From Persephonella sp. KM09-Lau-8 (GTDB lineage Bacteria > Aquificota > Aquificia > Aquificales > Hydrogenothermaceae), in contig NZ_JNLL01000002.1 in the NCBI RefSeq assembly GCF_000703085.1, positions 1 to 64,000 on the forward strand: 64,000 nucleotides of DNA, written 5' to 3'. This document shows positions 17,328 to 25,744 of this stretch, piece after piece. Each line of letters begins with the position of its first letter. The stretch's first letter is position 1. The notes beneath the pieces were generated by a model that was given only the letters and a program-made list of their open reading frames with translations, made no database searches and was not told the origin of the DNA. Made by a program: the position numbers and the translations under genes.

Positions 17328-17693
17328 ATGAGCCACACTGCAACCTATGAAGCAATCCTTTCCGACAGGGAAGCCCTAATAAAAGCCCTGCAAAAACTTG
17401 GTTTATCATACCACGAAGGGGTGGCAAAACTATTTCAAACCACAGAAAAGGGAATCGTCGTAAACCTTCCGGGATGGAGATACCCAATAGTCATAAGAAA
17501 AGATGGAACAGTTGCTTACGACAACTACAATGGAAGATGGGGGAATATAGAAAAACTCCATGAACTAAACGTAACATATGCACTGGAACAAGCTAAAACT
17601 AACGCCTTAAAAAGAGGCTACAGAGTTAAAGAACACCAGGTAAACGGTAAAACCAGACTTGAGATGATAAAAATAAATTCAGGAGGAAGGTAA
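17328..17693 (+). CDS. DUF1257 (Ycf35-like) protein (121 aa)
   Basis: The N-terminus MSHTATYEAILSDREALIKAL has the family's opening 'MSH.....I.D.EAL..AL..LG'. A conserved PGWRYPIVIRKDG strand pair follows, then YALEQAKTNALKRGYRV. The length is normal. Ycf35/DUF1257 proteins occur in cyanobacteria, plastids and scattered bacteria; their role is not established. Its stop overlaps the start of the DUF2997 gene. With the Ycf46-like ATPase three genes on, this is a Ycf35-Ycf46 type cluster. Confidence 0.85.
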   Translation: MSHTATYEAILSDREALIKALQKLGLSYHEGVAKLFQTTEKGIVVNLPGWRYPIVIRKDGTVAYDNYNGRWGNIEKLHELNVTYALEQAKTNALKRGYRVKEHQVNGKTRLEMIKINSGGR

Positions 17694-17890
17694 TGAAAAA
17701 AATAATAATGACAGTTGACCCTAAAACAGGAGAAATAGAAATCGAAACAACAGGATTTAAAGGAAAAGAATGTATAGAAGAAACAAAATGGCTTGAAAAA
17801 GCCATAGGCAAAGCTACCAACATCAAGAAAAAACCAGAATACTACCAAAAAACAACAAAAAAACAGGAGAACAAAAGATGGAGAAAATAA
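17693..17890 (+). CDS. DUF2997 small protein (65 aa)
   Basis: Its pattern fits the DUF2997 family: a first strand MKKIIMTVDPKTGEIEIET, then GFKGKECIEETKWLEKAIGKA and a PEYYQ motif near the end. Members are about 65 residues and are often found beside DUF1257. The single Cys in GKEC is a family feature. The start overlaps the DUF1257 stop, and its own end overlaps the next gene by 13 bases, so translation is coupled. Confidence 0.8.
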   Translation: MKKIIMTVDPKTGEIEIETTGFKGKECIEETKWLEKAIGKATNIKKKPEYYQKTTKKQENKRWRK

Positions 17891-18192
17891 TAATAGAAAT
17901 TGAAAAAGACGGAACTATAAAAGGGTTCGCAGATGAAGTCCCAAACTTCATATCAGTAAAGGAAATTGAAAGAAAAAGAGTATCAAGAATAGTCCCCAAA
18001 AACTTACCACTCAGAATCGCATTTGTTATCATACGCTCCCTTGTTTCAGACAACTCTAAAATCGCAAACTGGACAAGAAACTGGAAATGTAACTGGATTG
18101 TAGTCATAGGAAAAAAACAGTACGGCCCATTTAAAAACAGAACAAAAGCTATAGAGTTTGAAAAAGAAATAATCAGAAAAACCTGGAGGTAA
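17878..18192 (+). CDS. Unknown small protein in the Ycf35/Ycf46 cluster (104 aa)
   Basis: It starts like the DUF2997 protein (MEKIIIEIEKDGTIKGFADEV) and may have arisen by duplication of its first strand. A longer second part contains WTRNWKCNWIVVIGKKQYGPFKNRTKAIEFEKE, a strand-turn-helix pattern typical of small DNA- or phage-linked domains. The family is not recognised. It overlaps the previous gene and is followed after three bases by the AAA ATPase. Confidence 0.7.
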   Translation: MEKIIIEIEKDGTIKGFADEVPNFISVKEIERKRVSRIVPKNLPLRIAFVIIRSLVSDNSKIANWTRNWKCNWIVVIGKKQYGPFKNRTKAIEFEKEIIRKTWR

Positions 18193-18195
18193 AAC

Positions 18196-19658
18196 ATGAA
18201 CCTCAGAAATCTCTTTAAATCAAACATACCAATTATATGGATTGAAACACACGAATACGAAAGAGCAAAAAAAGAAGTTGAAAAAATCGCATCTGAAGAA
18301 GGAAAAGATATAAGAACCTGGACAATAACAAAAGGAATACAAGGAGAAAACTTAAAACCCAAAGAAGAAGGATTTCTCAAACCAGAAGAAGAACCTTATG
18401 ACACACCTGAAGTTCCTCTAAACTATATAACCAACCCCGAAATAAACTCAACAACCTTGATAGTAATGGACTTCCACAGATTTCTGGATTCTGCAGAAAT
18501 CCTCAGAAAAATGCTTGATGTATACGAAGAAGCAAGAAAAAACTTTAACCAACTAATAATAATATCCCCTGTAACAGATATTCCAACTGAAATAGAAAAA
18601 TACGTAACCTTAATAGAACTCCCTCTCCCTGACCAAGAAACACTAAAAGAAACCCTTGAAAAAATAGTGTCCGACCACGAAGGACTCCTTGATGAAAAAT
18701 GGGAAAAACAATTCTGGACAAACCCCAACATAACAAAAGAAATATGCAGAGCTGCCTCGGGACTCACACTTAACGAGTTTGAAAATGCAGTAACACTATC
18801 AATAGCATCAAAAAACAAAATAGACATAAAGGATATATTTGAACAGAAAAAACAAATGATTCTTAAAACAGCAGGACTCCAAATCTTCGACCCAAAAGAA
18901 ATAGACGAAGTAAAAGGGCTTGACAGAGCAAAAGAATACATAACCAAAGCAATAAAATCCGGCCTCGGAAAAGGGTCTCTACTTGTCGGAATACCGGGAA
19001 CAGGAAAATCTCTTCTGGCTAAACAGGTAGGCAGAATAACAGGACTTCCAACAATCATACTTGACCTTGGAATGATTTTTGGATCACTTGTTGGGGAATC
19101 AGAGAGAAGAATATCCCATGCACTCAAAACTGTCGAAGCAATGGCTCCCTGCATCCTCTTCATCGACGAACTTGAAAAAGGGATTTCAGGAATTAACTCA
19201 TCCGCTATGACTGACGGTGGAACAGGCTCAAGAGTCTTCGGAAAATTTCTCACATGGTTAAATGACAAGAATTCAGGAGTCTACGTAATAGCCACAGCGA
19301 ACGACCTATCCTTAATACCCCCGAATTCTTAAGAAGCGGCAGATGGGACTGGATATTTTTCGTTGACACCCCAGACGAAGAAACAACCCAGGAAATACTC
19401 AAATACTACTGTGAAAAATACTCTATAGAATATGAACCAATAGACCTTAAAGACTACACAGGTGCAGAAATAAAGGCAATAGTAGAAAACGCAAAAATAC
19501 TTGGATGCAGCCTGCAAGAAGCCAAAAATTCAGTGATAAATATTGCAAAAAGTAGAAAACAAGAAATAGAAAATATGAGAAAAGAAGCCAAGGAAAAATA
19601 CATCCCCGCAACATACCCCAAAAAAGCAAAGAAACAATACAGAAAAATAAAAGCCTAA
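18196..19658 (+). pseudogene. Ycf46-like AAA ATPase, paralogue 2, frameshifted
   Basis: This is homologous along its length to the intact gene at 5087. Walker A GIPGTGKS is at about 265-272, LVGESERRISHAL follows, Walker B CILFIDELEK is near 319 and DGGTGSRVFGKFLTWL after it. The frame stops at 19332 inside the segment that should read IPPEFLRSGRWDW. Adding one C to the five-C run at 19318-19322 restores EFLRSGRWDWIFFVDTPDEE and carries the frame to 19656. The full protein would have about 487 residues, close to 481 for the paralogue. Unlike the paralogue, it keeps the canonical LRSGR arginine-finger region. Confidence 0.85.
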
Positions 19659-19714
19659 AAAACAAAATTCCAAAAGTTTTCAAAGCAATCAATTCTATCA
19701 ACAAGGAGCAAACA

Positions 19715-20169
19715 ATGGATAACTCTATTTTTAACGAAATGGCAGATCCGAAAAAATAAAATTCACGTGCCAAAAAACATGTGGCCACCTTTGTTGCACA
19801 TTCAACTATATAATACTTGATCCAGTAGAAATAAGAGAAATAGCAAGAGCAGGATTCAAAGACTACATAATTCAATCTATCCCTTTTCCTTTTATACCCA
19901 AAATAGGTAAAGGCTCAAAAGTGCCCATGCTAATAAAACCAGAAGGATACGCCTGCTCATTTATGGAAATAAAAGAAGATGTCCCTGTATGCATACTACA
20001 CAACACAGAAGTAAAACCCGCACAATGCCGAGCATACCCTGGAGGAAGAATGGAAGACTCTACAGGAGAAATAAAAACAATTGCAATGAAGCCAGAAACA
20101 ACATTATGCCCCAAGAAGCTTTCCAAGAAGGTGAAACTCTGGAAGAAATTATTAAAAAAATACCTATAG
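19715..20169 (+). pseudogene. YkgJ-like Cys-cluster protein, frameshifted
   Basis: The ATG at 19715 follows AAGGAG, but the frame stops after 14 codons at a six-A run (19751-19756). One more A joins it to a frame reading FTCQKTCGHLCCTFNYIILDP, then CSF, VCILHNTEVKPAQCRAYPGG and TLCPKKL. The set of Cys residues and the 'KP.QCR.YP' motif are those of YkgJ-type proteins, thought to bind a metal or Fe-S centre. The protein would have about 151 residues. The end may also be shifted: a seven-A run at 20154-20160 could join it to the next gene. Confidence 0.7.
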
Positions 20170-20726
20170 AAAACTTTAAAAAAAGAAACAAAATAGTCCT
20201 TGAAATACACAAAAACAAAAAACTAACAGAAACCCTCGATAAAATAAACTTTGCACAGGAATTCTTGATTGCAGTAAATACAATAGAAAAGATAATCCAA
20301 CAGGAAAATCTAACTGTAGAACTATTTCTCAAAATATACCAAGAAGTAATCGGAAAGGTTCTAAATAAACCAGATGAAGAACTCCTATCCGAAGTAATAG
20401 CAATAACGGCGAAATCCTATCCTGTTGTTCCCTATGAAATAGGAAAAGCCATAGAAAAAGACAGTTACCATCCACTAAAGAATATACTTGAAACACTAAA
20501 AATACCTAACAATATAAAACCTGCCATAGAATTCTTTAAAAACATCAAACAAGTATACTTTACAACAGCAGGAATAACCCCTGAAAAAATATCAAAAGAA
20601 CTAAAACCTACAATAGAAAGGTCAAATGTATACCAAAAAATAGTAAGAGAAACCATTCAGGAGGTAGAGGTTAATGACCCCCAGATACCAAATGGCAGAA
20701 AAAATAATGGAAGAAATAATAAATAA
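20106..20726 (+). CDS. Unknown helical protein (206 aa), possibly fused to the YkgJ-like protein
   Basis: The first usable ATG, at 20106, lies inside the preceding gene and has no ribosome binding site. One extra A in the run at 20154-20160 would instead continue the YkgJ-like frame into this one, making a protein of about 340 residues. The sequence from residue 18 on is helical, with INFAQEFLIAVNTIEKII and similar segments. No family is recognised. The end overlaps the next gene by about 50 bases. Confidence 0.5.
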   Translation: MPQEAFQEGETLEEIIKKIPIENFKKRNKIVLEIHKNKKLTETLDKINFAQEFLIAVNTIEKIIQQENLTVELFLKIYQEVIGKVLNKPDEELLSEVIAITAKSYPVVPYEIGKAIEKDSYHPLKNILETLKIPNNIKPAIEFFKNIKQVYFTTAGITPEKISKELKPTIERSNVYQKIVRETIQEVEVNDPQIPNGRKNNGRNNK

Positions 20727-21276
20727 GATAGAAAAAAGCAAGATCTCCGCACATGAACCCTGGAATAGCATCAAAGAACTAATAGAAAAAAAAGAAAAAA
20801 GAGAACTTGCAAAAGAGGAGTTCACATGGATGTCCTATTTTATGGAATCACCTCTAAACTTTGACTACGAAAAATGGAAAGAAAAAAAAGAAACATTAGA
20901 AAAAAGCATAATTTTAGGAAAATTTATCCTAAACCTAGCAGAAAACGAAATAATAAAACTAAACCCAAAAAAACGCGTCATACAAGCACATCCCTACAAC
21001 TACTTCAAAGTCTTTGTCAACTTCTATGAGCTTGAAATACATATAGAATTTGTAAACAAAACAAAAGAAAAAATAGAAAAACTGCTAAACACTAAAAAAG
21101 AAAATCCTCACCTGAAAGACTATGTAAAAGCTATGGAAAAAGAATTGGAAAACACCAAAAACCATATCAAATGGTTGGAAGAAAAGATAAACTCCCCAAA
21201 ACAGATATTTAACAAAAAACAAAACAATAAAAGTTACCAAATAACAACCAGAAAACTTTCATTAAAGGAGAACTGA
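20674..21276 (+). CDS. Unknown protein (200 aa)
   Basis: The ATG at 20674 has AGGAGG 12 bases upstream. The protein is soluble, helical and rich in Lys/Glu, with a Trp-containing middle (EEFTWMSYFMESPLNFDYEKW) and a C-terminal coiled coil. No family is recognised. It overlaps the preceding gene and is followed by a small Cys-containing gene. Confidence 0.65.
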   Translation: MTPRYQMAEKIMEEIINKIEKSKISAHEPWNSIKELIEKKEKRELAKEEFTWMSYFMESPLNFDYEKWKEKKETLEKSIILGKFILNLAENEIIKLNPKKRVIQAHPYNYFKVFVNFYELEIHIEFVNKTKEKIEKLLNTKKENPHLKDYVKAMEKELENTKNHIKWLEEKINSPKQIFNKKQNNKSYQITTRKLSLKEN

Positions 21277-21277
21277 T

Positions 21278-21445
21278 ATGGGAAGAATCTGTTACAAATA
21301 CAACAAAGAAAAAGATACATTCGAAAAAATTGACTGCAAGGAGAAAGAATATGAAAAAGATAAAAGTACTCCTAATACTGTTAATGTTAATAAACCCTGC
21401 GATATCCCAAACAAAAGAGTCCAAAATAAGAGAAAAAATAGATAA
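21278..21445 (+). CDS. Small unknown protein (55 aa)
   Basis: An ATG at 21278 sits seven bases behind AAAGGAG. The product starts MGRICYKYNKEKDTFEKIDC and has three Cys residues; the last third is basic and looks less natural. It overlaps the transglycosylase gene by about 95 bases in another frame. It may be a real small protein with coupled translation, or only a leader. No family is recognised. Confidence 0.4.
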   Translation: MGRICYKYNKEKDTFEKIDCKEKEYEKDKSTPNTVNVNKPCDIPNKRVQNKRKNR

Positions 21446-21899
21446 AACCAACTTCGACGATGCTATTTTAGATGTATGTACAGGAAATCCGCAACTATGC
21501 AAAGTAGTAACAAACCCAAAAATATACTCCTTCATGAAGAAAAACTACAAAAAAGCCCTTTACACTATAGCAAAAATAGAAAGTGGATTCAGATTCAAGC
21601 ACGGAAAAAGAAACAAATACGACAGAGGTTTCTTTCAAATAAACACCAAGATATGGACACCTGCTAAAATAGAAAAACACCTGGGCATAAAAACCACAGT
21701 ATGGAAAATAACACACAACATACAAATTCAAACTGAAATAGCTCTAAGAATATGGATATATAATACCGCAATATACGTACTAAAAAACAAAAAGCATCCT
21801 TCGAACCTAACCCAATATATATCCCTATACCATAACCCATCAAAAATCTCCCTCAAATACCAAAAAAAGGTTCAAAAAATAATATGGAGTAAGCTATGA
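21351..21899 (+). CDS. Secreted lytic transglycosylase (SLT/VirB1-like, 182 aa)
   Basis: The ATG at 21351 follows AAGGAG and starts a signal peptide (KKIKVLLILLMLINPAISQ). The mature part carries the transglycosylase fold: ALYTIAKIESGF with the catalytic Glu77, then RGFFQINTKIW and a late YISLYHNPS repeat-type motif. Such enzymes cut the glycan strands of peptidoglycan without water. On plasmids they often open the wall for a type IV secretion machine; in phages they help entry. No other secretion genes are recognised nearby. Confidence 0.8.
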   Translation: MKKIKVLLILLMLINPAISQTKESKIREKIDKTNFDDAILDVCTGNPQLCKVVTNPKIYSFMKKNYKKALYTIAKIESGFRFKHGKRNKYDRGFFQINTKIWTPAKIEKHLGIKTTVWKITHNIQIQTEIALRIWIYNTAIYVLKNKKHPSNLTQYISLYHNPSKISLKYQKKVQKIIWSKL

Positions 21900-22528
21900 A
21901 AACAAAGAAAAAAAGAAACTTAAAAACAATGCTAAAAAAATTCCCTGGCTATTTCATGAGCTTCCAAGCCAACAAAAATGAACCAACCTTTTACAACTAC
22001 AGATTCGACAAAAAAGAAAAATACGGAATATCTATATCTGTAAAGGACCCTAATATCATAAAAAGAGCAATACAGGAAAAAATAATAGACAAACCTCAAC
22101 TTCTCAGAATCAAAAGAATAAACCAAAAATTCCAAAAAAAAGAAACAGAAAACTATTATGTGTTCTTTGAAAGTGAAGACAAAAAGAAAATAAAAGAAGC
22201 CGAAAAAGAAATAAGAAAAATAATAAAAAACTATCCTGAAGAAATTATAGAACCTGAACCACTTTTACCACTAGAAAGTGAAGATGATGATAACTTTAAA
22301 TTTAAAGACATTCCTATCCAACTCTCAGAAGAAATCATAAAATACAGAAAAAAACTAAATAGATTTTATTTAAACATCATTCTGAAACAGGACGAAGATA
22401 TCCAAACAGCACTGGTAATAGACTCAGGACAACCACACTACAGAATCCTTATAAAAGACGATTCCCCTATAAACCAAAAAAACATCTTGGAAAAAAACGG
22501 AAAAAAATATATCATAGTCCCAGCATAG
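21896..22528 (+). CDS. Unknown protein (210 aa)
   Basis: It starts four bases inside the transglycosylase gene, so the two are coupled. The N-terminus is very basic (MKTKKKRNLKTMLKKF), then come beta-rich segments with aromatic residues (FQANKNEPTFYNYRFDKKEKYGISI). An acidic linker near residue 125 has EPLLPLESEDDD. No family is recognised. Confidence 0.65.
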   Translation: MKTKKKRNLKTMLKKFPGYFMSFQANKNEPTFYNYRFDKKEKYGISISVKDPNIIKRAIQEKIIDKPQLLRIKRINQKFQKKETENYYVFFESEDKKKIKEAEKEIRKIIKNYPEEIIEPEPLLPLESEDDDNFKFKDIPIQLSEEIIKYRKKLNRFYLNIILKQDEDIQTALVIDSGQPHYRILIKDDSPINQKNILEKNGKKYIIVPA

Positions 22529-22537
22529 GAGGAAAAA

Positions 22538-23011
22538 ATGAAAATAGACTTTATCCCTGAATACACATATTACATATCAAAATACGGAAAAAGACCTTGT
22601 GCAACAGTGGAAGTCAAAGTAATAAAAACAAACACCAAAATAGTAGTAATAGCAACAGATCTTCTATCTCACAACGAAAATCTTCCGTGCAAGTCCTCAA
22701 TAACAAACACAGTGGAACACTTCATAAAAGAATTTTTTAATAAAATGAAAAGAGACAATCCAAAACTGAAAATAGAAGACATTATCTGGATTGAACATTA
22801 TAGGGAACGAGGATCTCCAGGGGATTCCCTGCCGGAAACATACGACCTTGTGACCCCTATAAATCCTATATTCAACAACGAAGGATATATAGAAAAGGTT
22901 AGACCAAACTGGAAAAGACTGATTATGGATGAAATGGATGAAGAAAAAAGAAAAGGAATAACACTTGAAGAAGTCCTAACCGAACTCAAAAAAAGAAATT
23001 TGTTAAAATAA
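22538..23011 (+). CDS. Unknown protein (157 aa)
   Basis: GGAGG lies 6 bases before the ATG. The N-terminal half is beta-rich (IDFIPEYTYYISKYGKRPCATVEVKVIKTNTKIVVI, shown here only as a pattern). HFIKEFFNKMKRDNP and an IIWIEHYRERGSPGD loop follow. The second half ends in an acidic helix. The layout recalls small plasmid proteins that report a numeric value per row, but no family is assigned. Confidence 0.65.
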   Translation: MKIDFIPEYTYYISKYGKRPCATVEVKVIKTNTKIVVIATDLLSHNENLPCKSSITNTVEHFIKEFFNKMKRDNPKLKIEDIIWIEHYRERGSPGDSLPETYDLVTPINPIFNNEGYIEKVRPNWKRLIMDEMDEEKRKGITLEEVLTELKKRNLLK

Positions 23012-23029
23012 ATAAAAAACTGGAGAAAA

Positions 23030-23452
23030 ATGAAAACAGAACAAATAATACTTCAAACAGCAAAAGAAATGGGATTCAAACTAACTCAAAAACACGCAAA
23101 AATAATAGAATTCGAGATAGAAAAATATAAAGATTTTTTTAAAGATATTCTAGAAAAAAAAGAACCTATAATAAAAGAGTTTTTCACAGGAAAAAATAAA
23201 GATGGAGAAAAAGTGCTGGGCGTCCTATTTGAAAACCCATACAAAAACGCAGAAATAATAGATGAAAAAACAGGGAAAATAATTTCTATTAACCAAATAC
23301 CCCTCGCAAAAATATTTAATTACATAGCACTAATAATAAACCTAGAAAAACCTGAGAAGACCGAACTAAATATACTAAATACTCAAACAATATTAGACCT
23401 TGAAAGCTATACAACCGAAAAAAATAACGCATTAAGTCTAACTAGAAATTAA
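23030..23452 (+). CDS. Unknown protein (140 aa)
   Basis: It is a soluble, helical N-terminal part (residues 1-50) followed by a small beta region with GVLFENPYKNAEIIDEKTGKII. No family is recognised. CTGGAG lies six bases before the ATG. It lies in the same run of closely spaced genes as the lipoprotein that follows. Confidence 0.6.
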   Translation: MKTEQIILQTAKEMGFKLTQKHAKIIEFEIEKYKDFFKDILEKKEPIIKEFFTGKNKDGEKVLGVLFENPYKNAEIIDEKTGKIISINQIPLAKIFNYIALIINLEKPEKTELNILNTQTILDLESYTTEKNNALSLTRN

Positions 23453-23465
23453 AGGAGAAAAGACA

Positions 23466-24020
23466 ATGAGAAAGACAAATCTAAAAACAATATTCTGGAT
23501 CATTCTTATCTCTGTAATTTCTTTTTCCTGTAGCACTCCTTTAAAAACCCAAACAATACATATAAAATCTCCATTCGACCCAAATGAAGTAAACTGGTTT
23601 TACAAAAAAGGTAAAAACACAATCACGGGACAAGCATTTCTGAGAACCAGAAGTGGAGAAGTAAGAACCTGTGCAGGTTATGAAGTATCACTAATCCCTT
23701 TTTCCAAATATGCTGAAGAAAGAATGAAAGCTTTTTATGGAAATAGCCAAAAAGGTTTTTTTAATATTCAAAACCTCTTCTTCAAACAAATTGAATTCGT
23801 ACCTGACAGCCCTGAATATCTGAAAACAAAAAAAACAACCATTTGTGATGCAAACGGAAGATTCAAATTCGAAAATCTACCAGATGGAGAATACTTTATA
23901 GTAACAAGAGTTATATGGGAAGTTCCGTCGTACTCTGGATCGTATCCCGTAGGCGGATATCTAATGCAAAGAGTTAAATTAAAAGGAGGAGAAACCAAAG
24001 AAATAATACTGACTAATTAA
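23466..24020 (+). CDS. Lipoprotein with carboxypeptidase-regulatory-like fold (184 aa)
   Basis: The N-terminus is a lipoprotein signal: basic start, hydrophobic IFWIILISVISF and a Cys in SFSCS at residue 22. The mature part has ITGQAFLRTRSGEVRTCAGYEVSLIP and later CDANGRFKFENLPDGEYFIVT, the pattern of a carboxypeptidase-regulatory or SpaA-like beta domain. A role at the membrane, perhaps in surface exclusion or envelope binding, is inference. AAAGGAG precedes the ATG. Confidence 0.7.
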   Translation: MRKTNLKTIFWIILISVISFSCSTPLKTQTIHIKSPFDPNEVNWFYKKGKNTITGQAFLRTRSGEVRTCAGYEVSLIPFSKYAEERMKAFYGNSQKGFFNIQNLFFKQIEFVPDSPEYLKTKKTTICDANGRFKFENLPDGEYFIVTRVIWEVPSYSGSYPVGGYLMQRVKLKGGETKEIILTN

Positions 24021-24022
24021 AC

Positions 24023-24319
24023 TTGGTATGCTACTGCCCTGCATGTAAAGAAATTAACGAAACTTTCGAAGAAATAACCTACTCAGCACATTCCTTCTGC
24101 TATCAAAACGGAGAAATAAAAGATGACTATCCAGAACCGGACTTAGATTACTCTAAAGTAGTTTGCAGAAACTGCAGTAAAGAGTTCAAAAACGAACCTA
24201 TTGGAAACTTTGAAATAGACGTAGAGAAAAACAACATAAAGATTCCAGAAAACCTAAAGAAATATCAAGAAATAATAAAAGAAAAAATTCTAAAACCAAA
24301 AGGAGATAAAAATGAGTAA
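24023..24319 (+). CDS. Zinc-ribbon-like small protein (98 aa)
   Basis: It starts with a TTG directly after the lipoprotein stop codon, with GGAGGAG about 35 bases upstream and no nearer site, so the start is uncertain. CYCPACKE at the N-terminus and CRNCSKEFKN near residue 48 give two CxxC-type pairs. A long charged helix follows. No family is recognised. It overlaps the next gene by eight bases. Confidence 0.55.
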   Translation: MVCYCPACKEINETFEEITYSAHSFCYQNGEIKDDYPEPDLDYSKVVCRNCSKEFKNEPIGNFEIDVEKNNIKIPENLKKYQEIIKEKILKPKGDKNE

Positions 24320-24935
24320 AACACCTCCTCCGTGGAATCTAACAAGAAAACAATATGAAAACATCCTTGAGATCCCTTTTAAGGAAAAATCTAAAGAAAA
24401 ACTTGAAATCTTTAAGTTTTACTTCGAAAACTTTTTACTAACAGGAATGATAGATCACTACGAGTGGGTAAGGGAAGCCCTGATAAAAGGAAAAAACGTC
24501 CCTGAAAAGGTTATATCTGATTACCAGAACCTAAAAATAAAAGAAAAACCAGCTGCAATTATTTGGCCAGAATACAAAAACTTTCCCAAAAACATAGAAG
24601 TTTCAACATGGATTGATAAAACAACAAGAAAACATCCTGCACTCATAAATTTCCTTGCAAAAATACTGGAAAAAGCAATAGTCAAAATTCCCGACAAACC
24701 CTTTTCAAGAATCCACATCTACATTACCGAAGAACCAAATATCCAGATTCTCCCCTTCCAGCTAAATCCTCCCGAAGAAATAAAACCTTACTTGCTAACA
24801 ACAAGAAAAGCTATAAGAGAAACAATTTCCGGACTAAAAGAGCTTGAAAAGAAGGCTACTAAAAACGCAATAAAAAAAATGGGGGTTGATCCCTTTAAGA
24901 TATTGGAAGAAATAGCAAAACACTACAAAAACTAA
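24312..24935 (+). CDS. Unknown protein (207 aa)
   Basis: GGAG lies behind the ATG. The protein is soluble, with many helices and aromatic residues (WNLTRKQYENILEIPFKEK, IDHYEWVREALIKG). The C-terminal half is basic. No family is recognised. It is the last gene before a 200-base promoter region and the IS607-type element. Confidence 0.65.
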   Translation: MSKTPPPWNLTRKQYENILEIPFKEKSKEKLEIFKFYFENFLLTGMIDHYEWVREALIKGKNVPEKVISDYQNLKIKEKPAAIIWPEYKNFPKNIEVSTWIDKTTRKHPALINFLAKILEKAIVKIPDKPFSRIHIYITEEPNIQILPFQLNPPEEIKPYLLTTRKAIRETISGLKELEKKATKNAIKKMGVDPFKILEEIAKHYKN

Positions 24936-25041
24936 AAATCTAAGCAAATGATTCTTATACAAAAAACAAAAGTTATTTAAACAAATCTAAACAAAATAAA
25001 AAGGACAATTAAGAAATACACAGAAAGCTTGCAATCTTTCC

Positions 25042-25070
25042 TTGACAAAAAAATTTTTTTCTCCTATTCT
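25042..25070 (+). promoter_or_regulatory. Sigma-70-type promoter
   Basis: TTGACA at 25042-25047 and TATTCT at 25065-25070 with a 17-base spacer. Behind it lies CGGAGG at 25091-25096 and then the left end of the IS607-type element. The promoter plus ribosome binding site probably belonged to the membrane gene at 27403 before the insertion. It now may drive the recombinase gene. Confidence 0.65.
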
Positions 25071-25145
25071 TCCTTTACAAAATAAAAAAACGGAGGTAAA
25101 CAACAGTTTCCACAAACTGTAAAAAACTATAAAATCATAATTACT

Positions 25146-25744
25146 ATGGAGCAGAAATTGTTAACTATAAAAAATATAAAAGAGGCTTATGGAATAAGTA
25201 GAACAACTCTTATAAATTGGGAGAAAAAAAAAGATTATTATCTCCAATAAGAACACCAGGGGGACAAAGAAGATATAGAAGGGAAGATATAGAAAAAATT
25301 TTACAATTAACAGATAAAGAAGAAAATGAACCAAAAGCAGATACAGTTATTTATGCAAGAGTATCAACAAAAAAACAAGAAGAATATTTAAAAAATCAAA
25401 TAAAAAGATTAGAAAAGTTTGCAAAGGAGAATGGATACAAATATGAAATAATTTCGGAAATAGCAAGTGGAGTAAACGAAAAAAGGAGAGGTTTAAGAAA
25501 GCTATTAAATAAAATAAAAAGAGGGGAAGTAAAAACAGTAATAATAGAATATCCAGACAGACTTGCCAGATTTGGATATGAATATTTAAAGTTTTTTATG
25601 GAAACATTTGGGGTAAAGCTAATAGTAGTAAACGGAAAAGAAGAAACAGAAGATTTAAACAAAGAACTTGCAGAAGATTTAATAGCAATAGTTACATCAT
25701 TTTCTGCGAGGATATATGGAGCAAGAGGCGGAAAGAAAAAATGA
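25146..25744 (+). pseudogene. tnpA: IS607-family serine recombinase TnpA, split at a nine-A run
   Basis: The ATG at 25146 starts a MerR-type helix-turn-helix (LTIKNIKEAYGISRTTLINWEKK). The frame breaks at a run of nine A at 25224-25232. The other frame reads RLLSPIRTPGGQRRYRRED, then the recombinase domain with YARVSTKKQ (catalytic Ser) and IIEYPDRLARFGYEYL. One base more, or two less, joins the parts; two less gives the usual spacing between the Trp and IRTPGG. RNA polymerase slippage on an A9 run could make the full protein, as known for some bacterial genes. A TTG at 25217 gives only the second part. Confidence 0.85.

Noticed and set aside
20106-20169. MPQEAFQEGE start as a certain translation start
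   Set aside because: It has no ribosome binding site and lies within the YkgJ-like gene; a frameshift fusion at the A7 run is at least as likely.
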